Positions 28,751 through 39,188 are shown, counted from the first letter of the stretch. The stretch: DNA of 64,000 bases from Sneathiella sp. (GCA_002706985.1 PAKP01000037.1:31989-95988), one strand, 5' to 3'. Notes: generated by a model not told the origin, from the sequence alone. Program-made: numbers and translations.

Positions 28751-30181
28751 ATGACCGATGTAGCAACAGCCAATGAGCTTTTCTTCCTGCCCACAGGCAT
28801 GGATCGCGATGTGGTGGAGAAACAGGTTTCCGAGGCGTTAGCGTATGCCGATGATGGTGAGCTGTTCATGGAGTACCGTCAGTCGGAAGGCTTCTCGTTC
28901 GATGATGGCCGTCTGAAAAGCGCAAGCTTCGATACAACACAAGGGTTTGGTCTTCGTGCCGTCGTGGGCGAAGCTACGGGGTTTGCCCATGCATCGGAAC
29001 TTAGCGAGCAGGCAATCCGCAATGCATCCAAGACCGTTCAGGCAGTTCAGACCGGGAAAAGCGGATCCATGACGCTGCCGCCTGCGGGTTCAAATCAGTC
29101 GCTCTACCGGGATGACAATCCTTTAAGCGAAATTCCCTTCGATGCTAAGGTTAGGACCTTGTCGGAAATTGACGCCTACGCCCGCGCAAAGGACAGCAAG
29201 GTCGTTCAGGTTTCCGTCTCCCTCGCCGGATCATGGCAGGGGATCGAGATCATCCGCGCCGGCGGCGAGCGTGCGGGAGATATTCGGCCGCTCGTCCGGC
29301 TTAATGTCTCTGTTGTTGTGGAAAAGGATGGCAGACGGGAATCAGGTTCTCACGGCACAGGCGGCCGCACCGGATATGATTTTTATCTTCAGGAGTCGAC
29401 CTGGCAGGCTGCTGTCGACGAAGCCTATCGTCAGGCTATGGTCAATCTTGACTCTGTTGCGGCCCCGGCCGGAGAGATGGATGTCGTTCTAGGGCCGGGC
29501 TGGCCCGGCATCATCCTGCATGAGGCGGTCGGCCATGGCCTTGAAGGTGACTTCAACCGCAAAAAAACGTCGGCTTTCTCCAACCTTATGGGTCAGCGGA
29601 TTGCCGCGCCTGGTGTAACCGTCGTGGATGATGGAACAATCGCCGATCGCCGTGGCTCCCTCAGCATCGATGATGAAGGTACCGCAAGCAGTTCAACGAC
29701 ACTTATTGAGGATGGCATTCTGGTCGGCTATATGCAGGACAGGCAGAATGCCCGGCTGATGGGGGTTGAACCGACGGGAAATGGCCGACGCGAGAGCTAC
29801 GCACATTTGCCGATGCCGCGAATGACCAATACCTATATGCTAGGCGGCGACAAGGATCCGTCGGAAATCGTGAAATCGGTCAAAAAAGGGATATTCACGG
29901 CCAACTTCGGTGGCGGCCAGGTCGATATCACGTCCGGGAAATTCGTCTTCTCCTGTACGGAAGCCTACCTGATCGAAGACGGCAAGATTACGGCCCCTGT
30001 CAAAGGGGCGACGCTGATCGGCACGGGAAGCGAAGCACTCAAAAAAGTAACAGCAATCGGCAATGACATGGCGCTCGATAGCGGGATCGGCACCTGCGGG
30101 AAAGCCGGACAAAGCGTTCCGGTCGGTGTCGGGCAACCGACCATGCTGATTGAAGGACTGACCGTTGGCGGCACGGCATAA
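28751..30181 (+). CDS. tldD: Metalloprotease TldD
   Basis: Catalytic half of the TldD/PmbA (TldE) protease, which trims peptides such as microcin precursors and antitoxins. The zinc motif is HExxxH: H257, E258 and H262 in HEAVGHGLEGD, with the third ligand probably C402 in FVFSCTEAY. I chose ATG 28751 (476 residues), which has GGAG seven bases upstream; the frame extends to a TTG at 28670 without a ribosome site. The PmbA partner is encoded about 6.6 kb downstream. Confidence 0.95.
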   Translation: MTDVATANELFFLPTGMDRDVVEKQVSEALAYADDGELFMEYRQSEGFSFDDGRLKSASFDTTQGFGLRAVVGEATGFAHASELSEQAIRNASKTVQAVQTGKSGSMTLPPAGSNQSLYRDDNPLSEIPFDAKVRTLSEIDAYARAKDSKVVQVSVSLAGSWQGIEIIRAGGERAGDIRPLVRLNVSVVVEKDGRRESGSHGTGGRTGYDFYLQESTWQAAVDEAYRQAMVNLDSVAAPAGEMDVVLGPGWPGIILHEAVGHGLEGDFNRKKTSAFSNLMGQRIAAPGVTVVDDGTIADRRGSLSIDDEGTASSSTTLIEDGILVGYMQDRQNARLMGVEPTGNGRRESYAHLPMPRMTNTYMLGGDKDPSEIVKSVKKGIFTANFGGGQVDITSGKFVFSCTEAYLIEDGKITAPVKGATLIGTGSEALKKVTAIGNDMALDSGIGTCGKAGQSVPVGVGQPTMLIEGLTVGGTA

Positions 30182-31025
30182 AAAAGCCCTGCACCTGAGG
30201 CTTTTGGTCTTCGGATTTTCTATTGCCTTGTTCTCATTGGCACTAAACATATTTGCGTCCCTTGCTCTCGCGGAGGCTGAAAACTGGCTGCCTCCGGGCA
30301 GTTCAACCGAGATGCTGGATAGCCCGCCGCCGGAACTAATCAAGCCGGGCACAGAAAAAGACCGGGAATGGCTTTACGGTCGACTGCTGTTCCGCAGCCC
30401 CTCCCTGCTGGGTGAGAAAGCGGTCCGCATTGGACTGTCTTGCAACAGTTGCCATACCAATGGACATGTCAACACAAGCTTCTACATCAATGGTCTGTCC
30501 GACCGGCCCGGACGGATAGATGTGACCAACCGTTTCTGGCAGGCCGGTTTCGAAGACGGCATCGCCAACCCGCTTGATATCCCGTCACTGCGCGGTTCAG
30601 CAGACAACAAATTTTTCGGGACGGTCAATGTCTTCCCTGATTTACATGCCTTTACAAGTCATGTCATCATGATTGAATTTGCCGGACCAGAGCCGAACGA
30701 AGAGGCTATAAAGGCTTTGATATCATATATGAATTCTTTGGATATCAATGAGTTGGAAGAGTCAGAACCGGTTGTAGAAACAAGTTCAGACATGTCCTAC
30801 ATTTCCCTCCTGCATCGTCCATTGGAAAACAGGGACATGCCAGAGCTGGACAGACTGATCGACCTGATCCGAAGTGACTATGGACGCCGCGCGAAACTGC
30901 CCGCGGCCCAAACAGATGCTCTTCACCTCACCGTATCAAGTCTGCGGGAGTTGCAAGACAAAGCTGCCAAAGATGACTTTGAGGCGGCTTTCGTGATTTA
31001 TCGGAAATTAAGCAGCGATCAGTAG
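30165..31025 (+). CDS. Single-haem cytochrome c, CcP/MauG-like fold
   Basis: The 286-residue product has a signal peptide (about 7-37) and one haem-binding motif CNSCH at 93-97. The preceding GRLLFRSPSLLGEKAVRIG and the later DIPSLRGSADNKFFG match the first and last landmarks of cytochrome c peroxidase/MauG haem domains, but only one haem domain exists. The last 100 residues are charged and helical without haem. The only start is TTG 30165, inside the end of tldD (17-bp overlap), so it is translationally coupled to tldD. Its 3' end overlaps gshA by seven bases. Confidence 0.75.
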   Translation: MAARHKKALHLRLLVFGFSIALFSLALNIFASLALAEAENWLPPGSSTEMLDSPPPELIKPGTEKDREWLYGRLLFRSPSLLGEKAVRIGLSCNSCHTNGHVNTSFYINGLSDRPGRIDVTNRFWQAGFEDGIANPLDIPSLRGSADNKFFGTVNVFPDLHAFTSHVIMIEFAGPEPNEEAIKALISYMNSLDINELEESEPVVETSSDMSYISLLHRPLENRDMPELDRLIDLIRSDYGRRAKLPAAQTDALHLTVSSLRELQDKAAKDDFEAAFVIYRKLSSDQ

Positions 31026-32386
31026 GCGTATTCGGTAAAGACGGGCTCGATATCCTCTTTCCATGCGCCGTGATATCGCGCCAGCATCTCCTCGGCTGGT
31101 GTCTGGCCGGATTTGACAATGGTTTTAAGCGCATTCAGGAAATGGCTTTCATCTTCCCCGAAACTATCGAAACTTTTACGTGCCTTCAAACCGTATGTGG
31201 CAATTTCCAGCACCTCCGAGGCCAGCACTTGCATGTCGCGACCATCCGGCATCTTCGTTTTGAGCGCCTGAGTGATGACGTCATTGCGAATTCGCTGGCG
31301 ATCCGCCGCTGTCCAGTTCTTGACCAGATCCCAAGCATTATCCAGCGCCGTGTCATCGTATAACAGGCCAACCCACAACGCCGGTAGCGCACAGAGCCGT
31401 CGCCACGGACCGCCATCTGCGCCGCGCATCTCAAGAAAGCGCTTCATGCGGACTTCCGGAAACAGAGTTGTCAGATGATTGTCCCAATCCGCGAGGTTCG
31501 GCTTCTCACCCGGAAGGCCAGGTAATTTTCCGTCGAGAAAATCCCGAAACGACTGCCCGCTCACATCAAGATAGGTGCCATCTCGATAGACGAAATACAT
31601 CGGCACATCCAAGGCATAATCCACATATCTCTCGAAGGAAAAGCCGTCTTCGAACACAAACGGGATCATGCCCGTCCGATCCGGGTCCGTATCCGTCCAG
31701 ATAAAGCTTCGATGGCTGAGATGCCCATTCGGACGGCCTTCCGTAAAGGGGGAATTCGCGAAAAGTGCCGTAGCCAACGGCTGTAATGCCAGACTAGTCC
31801 GGAACTTCTTGATCATGTCCGCTTCTGACGCATAATCAAGATTTACCTGAACGGTGCATGAGCGGAACATCATATCCAGACCATGCTGCCCGCGCTTGGG
31901 CATGTAGCTTTTCATAATCTGGTAGCGCCCTTTGGGCATAATCGGTGTTTCCTCGCGGGTCCATTTAGGACTGAACCCGAGCCCGAGGAAACCAACCCCC
32001 ATTTCATCGCCGACCTCGCGCACCTGCGCCAGATGCGTATGCACCTCGCTGCATGTTTCATGGAGATTTTCAACAGCGGCGCCGGACAGTTCCAGCTGGC
32101 CACCGGGCTCAAGACTTATGGAACAGCCCTCTTTAGAAAGCGCAATGACATTATCGCCCTCAAAGTCCGGGTGCCAGCCAAAGCGCTGAAGCCCCTCCAG
32201 CATGGCCTTAATGCCCTTGGGACCCTCATAAGTGAGCGGTTCATGCGTATCAAGCGTGAAACCGAATTTTTCATGTTCAGTGCCAATACGCCACTTATCG
32301 CGCGGTTTGCAACCACTCGCCGCAAAGTCGACAAGCTGCGCTTTATCGGTAATTTCGACGGCTTCGCCCTTGGAAGGTCCGGACAT
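31019..32386 (-). CDS. gshA: Glutamate-cysteine ligase, plant type
   Basis: First step of glutathione synthesis. The 455 residues belong to the plant/alphaproteobacterial GCL class: GTEHEKFGF near 35-43, SLEPGGQLELSG near 90-101, and MPKRGQHGLDMMFRSCTVQVNLDY near 161-184. The ATG at 32386 has AGGGGA six bases upstream; 11 further codons are open before it. It is downstream of rsmE on the same strand, with a 143-bp gap. Confidence 0.94.
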   Translation of the reverse strand: MSGPSKGEAVEITDKAQLVDFAASGCKPRDKWRIGTEHEKFGFTLDTHEPLTYEGPKGIKAMLEGLQRFGWHPDFEGDNVIALSKEGCSISLEPGGQLELSGAAVENLHETCSEVHTHLAQVREVGDEMGVGFLGLGFSPKWTREETPIMPKGRYQIMKSYMPKRGQHGLDMMFRSCTVQVNLDYASEADMIKKFRTSLALQPLATALFANSPFTEGRPNGHLSHRSFIWTDTDPDRTGMIPFVFEDGFSFERYVDYALDVPMYFVYRDGTYLDVSGQSFRDFLDGKLPGLPGEKPNLADWDNHLTTLFPEVRMKRFLEMRGADGGPWRRLCALPALWVGLLYDDTALDNAWDLVKNWTAADRQRIRNDVITQALKTKMPDGRDMQVLASEVLEIATYGLKARKSFDSFGEDESHFLNALKTIVKSGQTPAEEMLARYHGAWKEDIEPVFTEYAY

Positions 32387-32529
32387 GTATTCCCCTAACA
32401 TTTTATTTCGGCCGGGCAAAGCGCCCCAGGTCCGGCCTTTTGACTTGAATTAAAGAATTGCGAAGGCGGCTTCAAGCCTAAAGTTTCATTTTTGTCCAAC
32501 GGTCACATTTTCGCGTCGGGCACATATGT

Positions 32530-33270
32530 TCAGCCCCAATCTCCATGAAAGGCCTGAAGCAGGCTGAGGCTGGCGATAACCGCTGTTTCTGCGCGCAGTA
32601 TCCGCGGTCCCAATGATATCGGGTATGTATTTGGCCGCGAGCTGATAAGGTCGATTTCTTCATCGGAAAAGCCCCCTTCCGGCCCCGTTATAATTCCCCA
32701 TTTTTCAGTCTTTTCCAGTCCGGAAAGCGTTTTAACCGCACTTTCCCCCGTCAATCTTTCGTTGCAGAAAATCAGGGTTCGTTCGGGATATAAGGTACTC
32801 AATGCCTGTTCGAGCCTGATCAGGCCATGGATGATCGGAACGTTTAATCGCTCGCATTGTTCCGCTGCTTCCAGCGCCTGCAACGCCATCTTGTCGGTGC
32901 GCAATCGCTCTGAATTGGTCCGGCTTGTCTGAATGGGTTGAAGACTGGCAACGCCAAGTTCTGTTGCCTTCTGAATGATCATTGCCGTTTGCGTTTTCTT
33001 GACCGGCGCGAACAGAAGCTCGATATCGGGCTCATCGATTTGCGGCCTCAGCTGTTCAGTGACATGGACAAGACAGTGATTCTTGTGCACCTCCTGCAAA
33101 TGTCCGAGCCACTCTCCGTCCCGCCCATTGAACAGGCCGATTTTATCCCCCTCCTCTCGTCGCATGACTGTCGCCACGTAATGCGACTGGTTTTTGTCGA
33201 GCACAACACCCAGGTCCTTGCCAAGATCACTGGGGACATACAGACGGAGCGAATATTGCTTTGGTAACAT
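32530..33270 (-). CDS. rsmE: 16S rRNA (uracil1498-N3)-methyltransferase
   Basis: SPOUT-class methyltransferase modifying U1498 in the ribosomal decoding region. The 246 residues have an N-terminal PUA-like barrel (about 1-70) and the knotted SAM-binding C-terminal domain with GPEGGFSDEE at 196-205 and LGPRILRAETA at 220-230. Divergent from ubiA, sharing a 100-bp promoter region. Confidence 0.95.
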   Translation of the reverse strand: MLPKQYSLRLYVPSDLGKDLGVVLDKNQSHYVATVMRREEGDKIGLFNGRDGEWLGHLQEVHKNHCLVHVTEQLRPQIDEPDIELLFAPVKKTQTAMIIQKATELGVASLQPIQTSRTNSERLRTDKMALQALEAAEQCERLNVPIIHGLIRLEQALSTLYPERTLIFCNERLTGESAVKTLSGLEKTEKWGIITGPEGGFSDEEIDLISSRPNTYPISLGPRILRAETAVIASLSLLQAFHGDWG

Positions 33271-33370
33271 TTGGCGGTAAACTCATTGATCGGTGATATA
33301 TAAATTATTGCGATTCATAGCAATTAATGCCATCCACGTCACCTTTGGAGCGACAGGAGCAATTTGAGAG

Positions 33371-34300
33371 ATGTTACGACTAGATCGGATCATAGCCGAT
33401 GCCAGTCAAAGAAACTGGGTTGATCGATACGCGCCGGAGGGGTGGCAGCCCTACATGAAATTGTCCCGGCTCGACAGGCCGATTGGAACCTGGCTCCTGT
33501 TGCTTCCCTGCTTCTGGTCCATTGCCCTCGCTGCACCAATGGGCGAAGGACCAGACATCATATTATTCATACTTTTTGCGATTGGCGCCCTGGTGATGCG
33601 TGGCGCGGGCTGTACTCTCAATGACATCGCCGACAGGAATTTCGACGGAAAAGTGGAGCGCACAAAAAAGCGGCCGATCCCCAGTGGTCAGGTCACACTG
33701 TTTCAGGCCGTCTTCTGGCTGGGTGTCCAATGCCTGATCGGATTTCTGATACTGATCCAGTTTAATGTCTTCGCCATTCTGCTGGGAGTTGCAAGTCTTG
33801 CGCTCGTCGCCATTTATCCATTCGCCAAGCGGTTCACTTACTGGCCACAGTTTTTCCTTGGCCTCGCCTTCAACTACGGCGCTTTGCTGGGCTGGGCCGC
33901 GGTTCAGGGTAGTCTTGGGATTGCGCCGGTCGTGATGTATTTCGGCGGCATTGCCTGGACCATCGGCTATGACACGATCTATGCCCATCAGGATAAAGAG
34001 GATGATGCGCTGATCGGCGTAAAATCAACGGCCCTGAAATTCGGCGAGACAACAAAATACTGGCTGATGGGGTTTTACACCGTAACGATTTTATCGTTGC
34101 TTGTTGCTGGCGCTGTTGTTGGATTGAGTGTCCTTTTTTATCTCCTTATGATCGGCGCGGCATTACATCTGATCTGGCAAATCAGGACGCTCGACATAGA
34201 TAATGGTGATCGGTGCCTGATGCTTTTCAAATCCAACAGGAATTTCGGCCTGATCGTTCTTGCCGCAATTGTCCTTGGAAAACTCTCCCTTCCATTCTAG
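33371..34300 (+). CDS. ubiA: 4-hydroxybenzoate polyprenyltransferase
   Basis: Attaches the polyprenyl tail to 4-hydroxybenzoate in ubiquinone biosynthesis. The 309-residue membrane protein has the two aspartate-rich motifs that bind the prenyl diphosphate: NDIADRNFD at 84-92 and [12 protein letters not shown] at 201-212. It also has the start-region signature [19 protein letters not shown]. It precedes the ubiD-like gene by 76 bp, so the two next steps of the pathway are encoded together. Confidence 0.96.
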   Translation: MLRLDRIIADASQRNWVDRYAPEGWQPYMKLSRLDRPIGTWLLLLPCFWSIALAAPMGEGPDIILFILFAIGALVMRGAGCTLNDIADRNFDGKVERTKKRPIPSGQVTLFQAVFWLGVQCLIGFLILIQFNVFAILLGVASLALVAIYPFAKRFTYWPQFFLGLAFNYGALLGWAAVQGSLGIAPVVMYFGGIAWTIGYDTIYAHQDKEDDALIGVKSTALKFGETTKYWLMGFYTVTILSLLVAGAVVGLSVLFYLLMIGAALHLIWQIRTLDIDNGDRCLMLFKSNRNFGLIVLAAIVLGKLSLPF

Positions 34301-34376
34301 GAAACGCTTTTTCTTTACGGCGGCGCGCAAACTCGGGCATAGTCGCGTCACCATTACGTATTATCGGGACAGGAAA

Positions 34377-35885
34377 ATGGCGTACGGATCACTCCGGGAT
34401 TTTATCGGGCAACTCGAAAAGGACAAAAAACTCGTCCGGGTGAGCGAGCCTGTTTCAACCTATCTGGAGATGACGGAAATCCAGACCAGGCTTCTGGCCG
34501 AAGGCGGGCCCGCCGTTCTGTTTGAAAATCCGGTCAACGAAGCGGGAGAACGAAGTAATATCCCGGTTCTCGTCAATCTGTTCGGCACGGTCGACCGGGT
34601 CGCCATGGGCATGAACCGTACACCGGATAAACTGCGTGAAGTGGGGGAAACGCTGGCGTTCCTGCGCCAGCCCGAGCCGCCTGAAGGCATTCGCGAGGCG
34701 ATGGGGATGCTGCCGGTCCTCAAAACCGTTATGACCATGCGGCCGAAAACCGTCAAAAAAGCCCCCTGTCAGGAAGTTGTCCTGACCGGCGATGAAATTG
34801 ATCTTGATGCCCTGCCCATTCAGACCTGCTGGCCGGGGGAGCCCGCCCCCTTGATCACCTGGCCCCTGGTCGTGACAAAAGGCCCGGGCAGCGGCAAGAC
34901 GGATGATTTCAACCTTGGTATTTACCGGATGCAGAAACTGGCCCGGAACAAGACCCTGATGCGCTGGCTGAAACATCGTGGCGGCGCGCAGCATCATGCG
35001 CGCTGGGGCAAGGAAAAGCGCGAACCGCTTCCCGTGGCCGTGGTGATCGGAGCAGATCCTGGAACAATTCTGGCCGCGGTTACACCGATCCCGGATACTC
35101 TTTCTGAATATCAGTTTGCCGGATTGCTGAAGGGTGAGAAGGTTGAACTGGTCGATTGCAAGACGGTTCCCCTTAAAGTGCCCGCAACGGCAGAGATTAT
35201 CCTGGAGGGGCATGTGTCTCTCGATGAATACGGGGATGAAGGGCCTTATGGGGACCATACCGGATACTATAATTCTGTTGAAAGTTTCCCGGTCTTCACA
35301 TTGTCCGCCATTACCATGCGGAAAGATCCCATCTATCTGTCCACTTTCACCGGCCGACCGCCGGATGAGCCCAGCGTCCTTGGTGAAGCCTTGAATGAGC
35401 TTTTTATCCCCTTGATCCAGCAGCAATTTCCGGAAATCACGGATTTCTGGCTGCCGCCGGAAGGGTGCAGTTACCGGATAGCCGTCATCTCCATGAAAAA
35501 AGCCTATGCGGGTCATGCCAAGCGGGTCATGATGGGAGCCTGGTCATATCTTCGGCAGTTCATGTATACGAAGTTCCTTATCATTGTTGATGATGATATT
35601 GATGCGCGGGACTGGAAAGACGTGATGTGGGCGGTCTCAACCCGTATGGATCCGGTGCGCGACATTACCACGATTGAAAATACCCCCATAGACTATCTGG
35701 ACTTTGCCTCCCCGCAATCGGGCCTTGGCGGCAAGATCGGGCTCGACGCGACGAACAAAGTACCGCCGGAAACAAACCGAGAATGGGGTCAGGAAATTCG
35801 TATGGACGACGCCGTCATTGAAAAAGTCAATGATCTCTGGGAATCTCTTGGCCTGCCCGGCACCGGCAAGCCGATCTGGAAATAA
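34377..35885 (+). CDS. ubiD: UbiD family decarboxylase (3-polyprenyl-4-hydroxybenzoate)
   Basis: Prenylated-FMN-dependent decarboxylase that removes the carboxyl group after UbiA. The 502 residues include [11 protein letters not shown] near 181-191, the [17 protein letters not shown] segment near 208-224, and the [16 protein letters not shown] motif near 285-300 that positions the catalytic glutamate and metal. I chose ATG 34377, which has AGGA just upstream; the frame extends 39 codons into ubiA. The prFMN synthase gene ubiX is not in this window. Confidence 0.94.
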   Translation: MAYGSLRDFIGQLEKDKKLVRVSEPVSTYLEMTEIQTRLLAEGGPAVLFENPVNEAGERSNIPVLVNLFGTVDRVAMGMNRTPDKLREVGETLAFLRQPEPPEGIREAMGMLPVLKTVMTMRPKTVKKAPCQEVVLTGDEIDLDALPIQTCWPGEPAPLITWPLVVTKGPGSGKTDDFNLGIYRMQKLARNKTLMRWLKHRGGAQHHARWGKEKREPLPVAVVIGADPGTILAAVTPIPDTLSEYQFAGLLKGEKVELVDCKTVPLKVPATAEIILEGHVSLDEYGDEGPYGDHTGYYNSVESFPVFTLSAITMRKDPIYLSTFTGRPPDEPSVLGEALNELFIPLIQQQFPEITDFWLPPEGCSYRIAVISMKKAYAGHAKRVMMGAWSYLRQFMYTKFLIIVDDDIDARDWKDVMWAVSTRMDPVRDITTIENTPIDYLDFASPQSGLGGKIGLDATNKVPPETNREWGQEIRMDDAVIEKVNDLWESLGLPGTGKPIWK

Positions 35886-35929
35886 CATATTATAAGAACT
35901 GTTTTAAAGACGGCTTCGGAAAGTCCTCA

Positions 35930-36700
35930 ATGACACTGATCAGTGACCCGTATTTTTATCTGCTCGCCATTCCAGTCTGCCTGCTGATCGGTATCTCGAA
36001 AGGCGGCTTTGCGGGCTCGCTTGGCATTTTGAGTGTCCCGCTGCTCTCCCTCCTGATTTCGCCGGTGCAGGCCGCCGCGATAGTTTTACCTATTCTCTGC
36101 GTCATGGATATCTTCGGCCTGATTGCCTATCGGCGCACCGCCGACTGGCGAAACCTTGCATATCTGTTGCCAGGCGCCCTCGCCGGCATATTGATTGGCT
36201 ATCTGCTCTTTAATTACCTGAGTGCGGATTTCATCAAGATTCTGCTCGGCGTCATCTGCGTTATTTTTACCCTCAATCATTATATTCGAAAAGTCCCCGC
36301 AGATCATGCGGCAAAGGCAAACCTTACGCGTGGGTCCTTCTGGGGTACAATTGCCGGCTTTACAAGCTTCGTTGCGCATGCTGGCGGACCCCCTGTTCAA
36401 TTTTACATGCTGCCGCAAAAAATCAACAAGACCCTGTATGTCGGCACCTCCGTCTGGTTTTTCTTCGTCATTAATTATGTAAAGCTCATTCCCTATGGCC
36501 TGCTCGGCCAGTTCTCGATGCAGAATATCGGAACCTCCCTCGTCCTGCTGCCGCTAGCGCCAATCGGCATCTGGCTTGGCGTCAAAGCACATAAACTGAT
36601 CTCTGAAGAAGTTTTCTATCGCATCGCCTATATGCTGCTCCTGCTTGTTGGCGGGAAACTGCTTTGGGATGGATTGTCGGGAATGAATTTGCTTTTCTGA
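35930..36700 (+). CDS. TSUP family membrane exporter (TauE/SafE type)
   Basis: Predicted sulfite/organosulfonate or other anion exporter of 256 residues with about eight hydrophobic helices in two repeats. The first repeat has GISKGGFAGSLGILSVPLL and the second FWGTIAGFTSFVAHAGGPPVQFYMLPQ, both family signatures. Substrate unknown. It follows ubiD by 44 bp and precedes pmbA by 61 bp. Confidence 0.9.
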   Translation: MTLISDPYFYLLAIPVCLLIGISKGGFAGSLGILSVPLLSLLISPVQAAAIVLPILCVMDIFGLIAYRRTADWRNLAYLLPGALAGILIGYLLFNYLSADFIKILLGVICVIFTLNHYIRKVPADHAAKANLTRGSFWGTIAGFTSFVAHAGGPPVQFYMLPQKINKTLYVGTSVWFFFVINYVKLIPYGLLGQFSMQNIGTSLVLLPLAPIGIWLGVKAHKLISEEVFYRIAYMLLLLVGGKLLWDGLSGMNLLF

Positions 36701-36761
36701 TTCCCTTTTCGCTCTTCCATCCCTATGTATGAAGGGTTGTTAAATTTCAGTCTGGGTTTTC

Positions 36762-38117
36762 ATGTCAGAACAAACTATCGATGCACAAAATTCCCTGAAT
36801 ATCCTCGATGACCTGATTGCCATCGCCCTTCGCAAAGGCGCGGAGGCGGCCGATGCGGTCCGCATTCAGGGAACCTCGATCAATGTGTCCGTTCGGCAAG
36901 GGGAAACGGAGGAGATAGAACGATCCGAGGCGCATGATCTCGGCCTTCGTGTCCTGATCGGCAAACAACAGGCCTTTGTCTCCTCCAACGATGCCAAACC
37001 GGAAGTTCTGGAAGAACTGGTGGATCGAGCGCTGGCGATGGCGCAGAACATGCCGGAAGAAAAGTTCTGCGGCCTTGCGGACCCTTCCGAACTCGCGACT
37101 GAATTTGCAGACCTTGATCTTTATGACAAGACCACCCTGTCGCCGGAAGATCTTATCCAGAACGCCAAGACGGCAGAACAGGCGGCGCTTGAGGTAAATG
37201 GCGTTACGAATTCAGAAGGGGGTGGTGCCTCCTCGGGCCGGGCATCCATTGCCCTTGTCACCTCGGATGGCTTCAAGGGCGCCTACAGCTCCAGCAGTTT
37301 TTCCATCAGCGCTTCTGTCATTGCGGGAGAAGGCCAGCGGATGGAGCGGGACTACGACTATGACAGCCACCATCACTTTTCTGACCTTCGCTTACCCGAA
37401 GAGATCGGTCGCAAGGCAGGTGAAAGGGCCGTAAAACTCCTCAACCCGCGAAAAATGTCGAGCGGGCAGGTTCCGGTCGTCTTCAGCAACCGCGTATCGG
37501 CCAGCATTCTTGGGCATTTTTCCGGAGCGATCTCCGGCGCGGCGATCGCGCGGGGCACCAGTTTTCTAAAAAACAGGATGGGCGAACAGGTATTTCCGAA
37601 TAACATCCGGATCATCGACGACCCGCATCGGCCCCGCGGAGCCGCCTCCAAACCGTTCGACGGCGAAGGGGTGGTAAACAATCGGCTTGACCTGGTTGAG
37701 GACGGCAAGTTGCAATCATGGGTTCTTAATACATCCTCCGCGAAGCAGCTTGGCCTTAGAACAAATGGCCGGGCAACCCGAGGTACGGCCTCACCGCCGG
37801 GGTCAGGAACAACAAATCTATATATGGAAGCGGGTAATCTCCCCCTTGAAGAACTCATCAGTGACATCAAATCGGGCCTTTATGTCACCAGCCTGATCGG
37901 CTTTGGCGTCAATGCTATTACCGGTGATTACAGTCGCGGCGCTTCCGGCTTCTGGATTGAAAATGGCGAGATAGCCTTCCCGGTATCCGAACTGACGATT
38001 GCCGGGAATCTGAATGACATGTTCCTGAAGCTGACCCCTGCAAATGATCTGGAATTCCGTCAAGGGACGAACGCGCCGAGCCTGCGGATTGATGGGATGA
38101 TGGTCGCCGGTACATGA
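36762..38117 (+). CDS. pmbA: Metallopeptidase-like protein PmbA/TldE
   Basis: Non-catalytic partner of TldD in the heterodimeric protease. The 451 residues share the TldD/PmbA fold (GASGFWIENGEIAFPV near 397-412) but lack the HExxxH zinc motif, as in the family. It ends with the TldD-like LRIDGMMVAGT. The stop overlaps the next start by four bases (ATGA), so it is coupled to the cysQ-like gene. Confidence 0.94.
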   Translation: MSEQTIDAQNSLNILDDLIAIALRKGAEAADAVRIQGTSINVSVRQGETEEIERSEAHDLGLRVLIGKQQAFVSSNDAKPEVLEELVDRALAMAQNMPEEKFCGLADPSELATEFADLDLYDKTTLSPEDLIQNAKTAEQAALEVNGVTNSEGGGASSGRASIALVTSDGFKGAYSSSSFSISASVIAGEGQRMERDYDYDSHHHFSDLRLPEEIGRKAGERAVKLLNPRKMSSGQVPVVFSNRVSASILGHFSGAISGAAIARGTSFLKNRMGEQVFPNNIRIIDDPHRPRGAASKPFDGEGVVNNRLDLVEDGKLQSWVLNTSSAKQLGLRTNGRATRGTASPPGSGTTNLYMEAGNLPLEELISDIKSGLYVTSLIGFGVNAITGDYSRGASGFWIENGEIAFPVSELTIAGNLNDMFLKLTPANDLEFRQGTNAPSLRIDGMMVAGT

Positions 38118-38917
38118 CGCAACGCTTTGCCAAAGATCATGCGTTATTGACTGACGCGATGAAAGAGGCCGGAGATATTGCCCGGCGGTATTTCAAAAGT
38201 ACGCTGAAAAGCTGGGAAAAGAAGCCAGGCGACCCGGTCAGCGAGGCAGATCTAGCTCTGGATACGCATTTCAAGGAAAAGCTTCTAACGGCGCGGCCAG
38301 ACTATGGCTGGTTGTCGGAAGAAACTGCCGATAACACTGATCGGCTCAATAAATCACGGGTCTGGATCATTGATCCGATCGACGGCACCCGCTCTTTCAT
38401 TGCCGGGAAGCCCGAATTCACCATTTGTGCGGCCCTTGTGGAGGATGGGAAACCAGTACTCGGCATTGTCTATAATCCGATACTTGAAGAATATTATGAA
38501 GCCGTCGTTGGCGGCGGCGCGAAACTCAACGGCGAAGCGATCATCTGCTCCCGAAAGGCTGATCTTTCCGATGCGAAACTTATCGCCAGCCGGAAATCAT
38601 TCGAATGGCATGGCTGGCTGGATGATGTGAAGAATGCAACTTTCAGCCATGTTAATTCGATTGCCTATCGCATCGTAAAAGTGGCATCCCGCCACGCGGA
38701 TGCTTCCCTATCGCTTACCCAAAAGAGCGACTGGGACATCGCCGCCGCAGATATTATTCTGTCAGAAGCCGGTGGCGTCACGACCACCACCCTAGGCGAG
38801 CGATTGGTCTACAACAGAAAATCCGTCAATCAACGGAATGTCATCTCTTGTGGAAAGTCTATCCACCCGGAGCTGATGAAAATGCTGGAAACATTCGGCA
38901 CCGCCAAATCCAAATGA
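38114..38917 (+). CDS. cysQ: Inositol monophosphatase family, likely 3'(2'),5'-bisphosphate nucleotidase CysQ
   Basis: Mg2+- and Li+-sensitive phosphatase fold, 267 residues. The metal-binding motifs are E69-E70, DPIDGT at 87-92 and the C-terminal WDIAAADI (about 209-216). The SEADLALD and YNPILEEYYEA segments favour CysQ, which clears adenosine 3',5'-bisphosphate from sulfate assimilation, over inositol phosphatase. It overlaps pmbA by four bases. Confidence 0.85.
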   Translation: MTQRFAKDHALLTDAMKEAGDIARRYFKSTLKSWEKKPGDPVSEADLALDTHFKEKLLTARPDYGWLSEETADNTDRLNKSRVWIIDPIDGTRSFIAGKPEFTICAALVEDGKPVLGIVYNPILEEYYEAVVGGGAKLNGEAIICSRKADLSDAKLIASRKSFEWHGWLDDVKNATFSHVNSIAYRIVKVASRHADASLSLTQKSDWDIAAADIILSEAGGVTTTTLGERLVYNRKSVNQRNVISCGKSIHPELMKMLETFGTAKSK

Positions 38918-39020
38918 AAATCGGCATTCTGTTCAAATTCGGTGTTACGGAAACAGTTGCAAAAACCTCTAACGCTCACTAATTTCAGGATAACTTAATG
39001 TCAGACTGGAGATTTCCGTG

Positions 39021-39188
39021 ATGAAAAGAATTTCACGTACAGTTGTAACGGCAGCCATTTTGTCCGTCGCCCTTTTCGCAAGCGCGTGCAGCGATACCTG
39101 GCAAGGTGTCAAAGAGGATACGAGCAAAAATCTGGATAAAGCGGGTGATGTCGTTATCAAGGCTGGTGAAAAACTGAAATCTGAATAA
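39021..39188 (+). CDS. Entericidin-like small lipoprotein
   Basis: A 55-residue lipoprotein with the lipobox LFASAC (Cys23) and a helical charged tail with KEDTSKNLDKAGDVV and KAGEKLK, the pattern of entericidin A/B. In E. coli these stress-induced lipoproteins form a toxin-antidote pair; in alphaproteobacteria they are often single copies with unclear roles. GGAG at 39008-39011 lies nine bases before the ATG. A seven-codon frame at 38998-39021 ends in TGATG at its start and might couple translation. Confidence 0.82.
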   Translation: MKRISRTVVTAAILSVALFASACSDTWQGVKEDTSKNLDKAGDVVIKAGEKLKSE

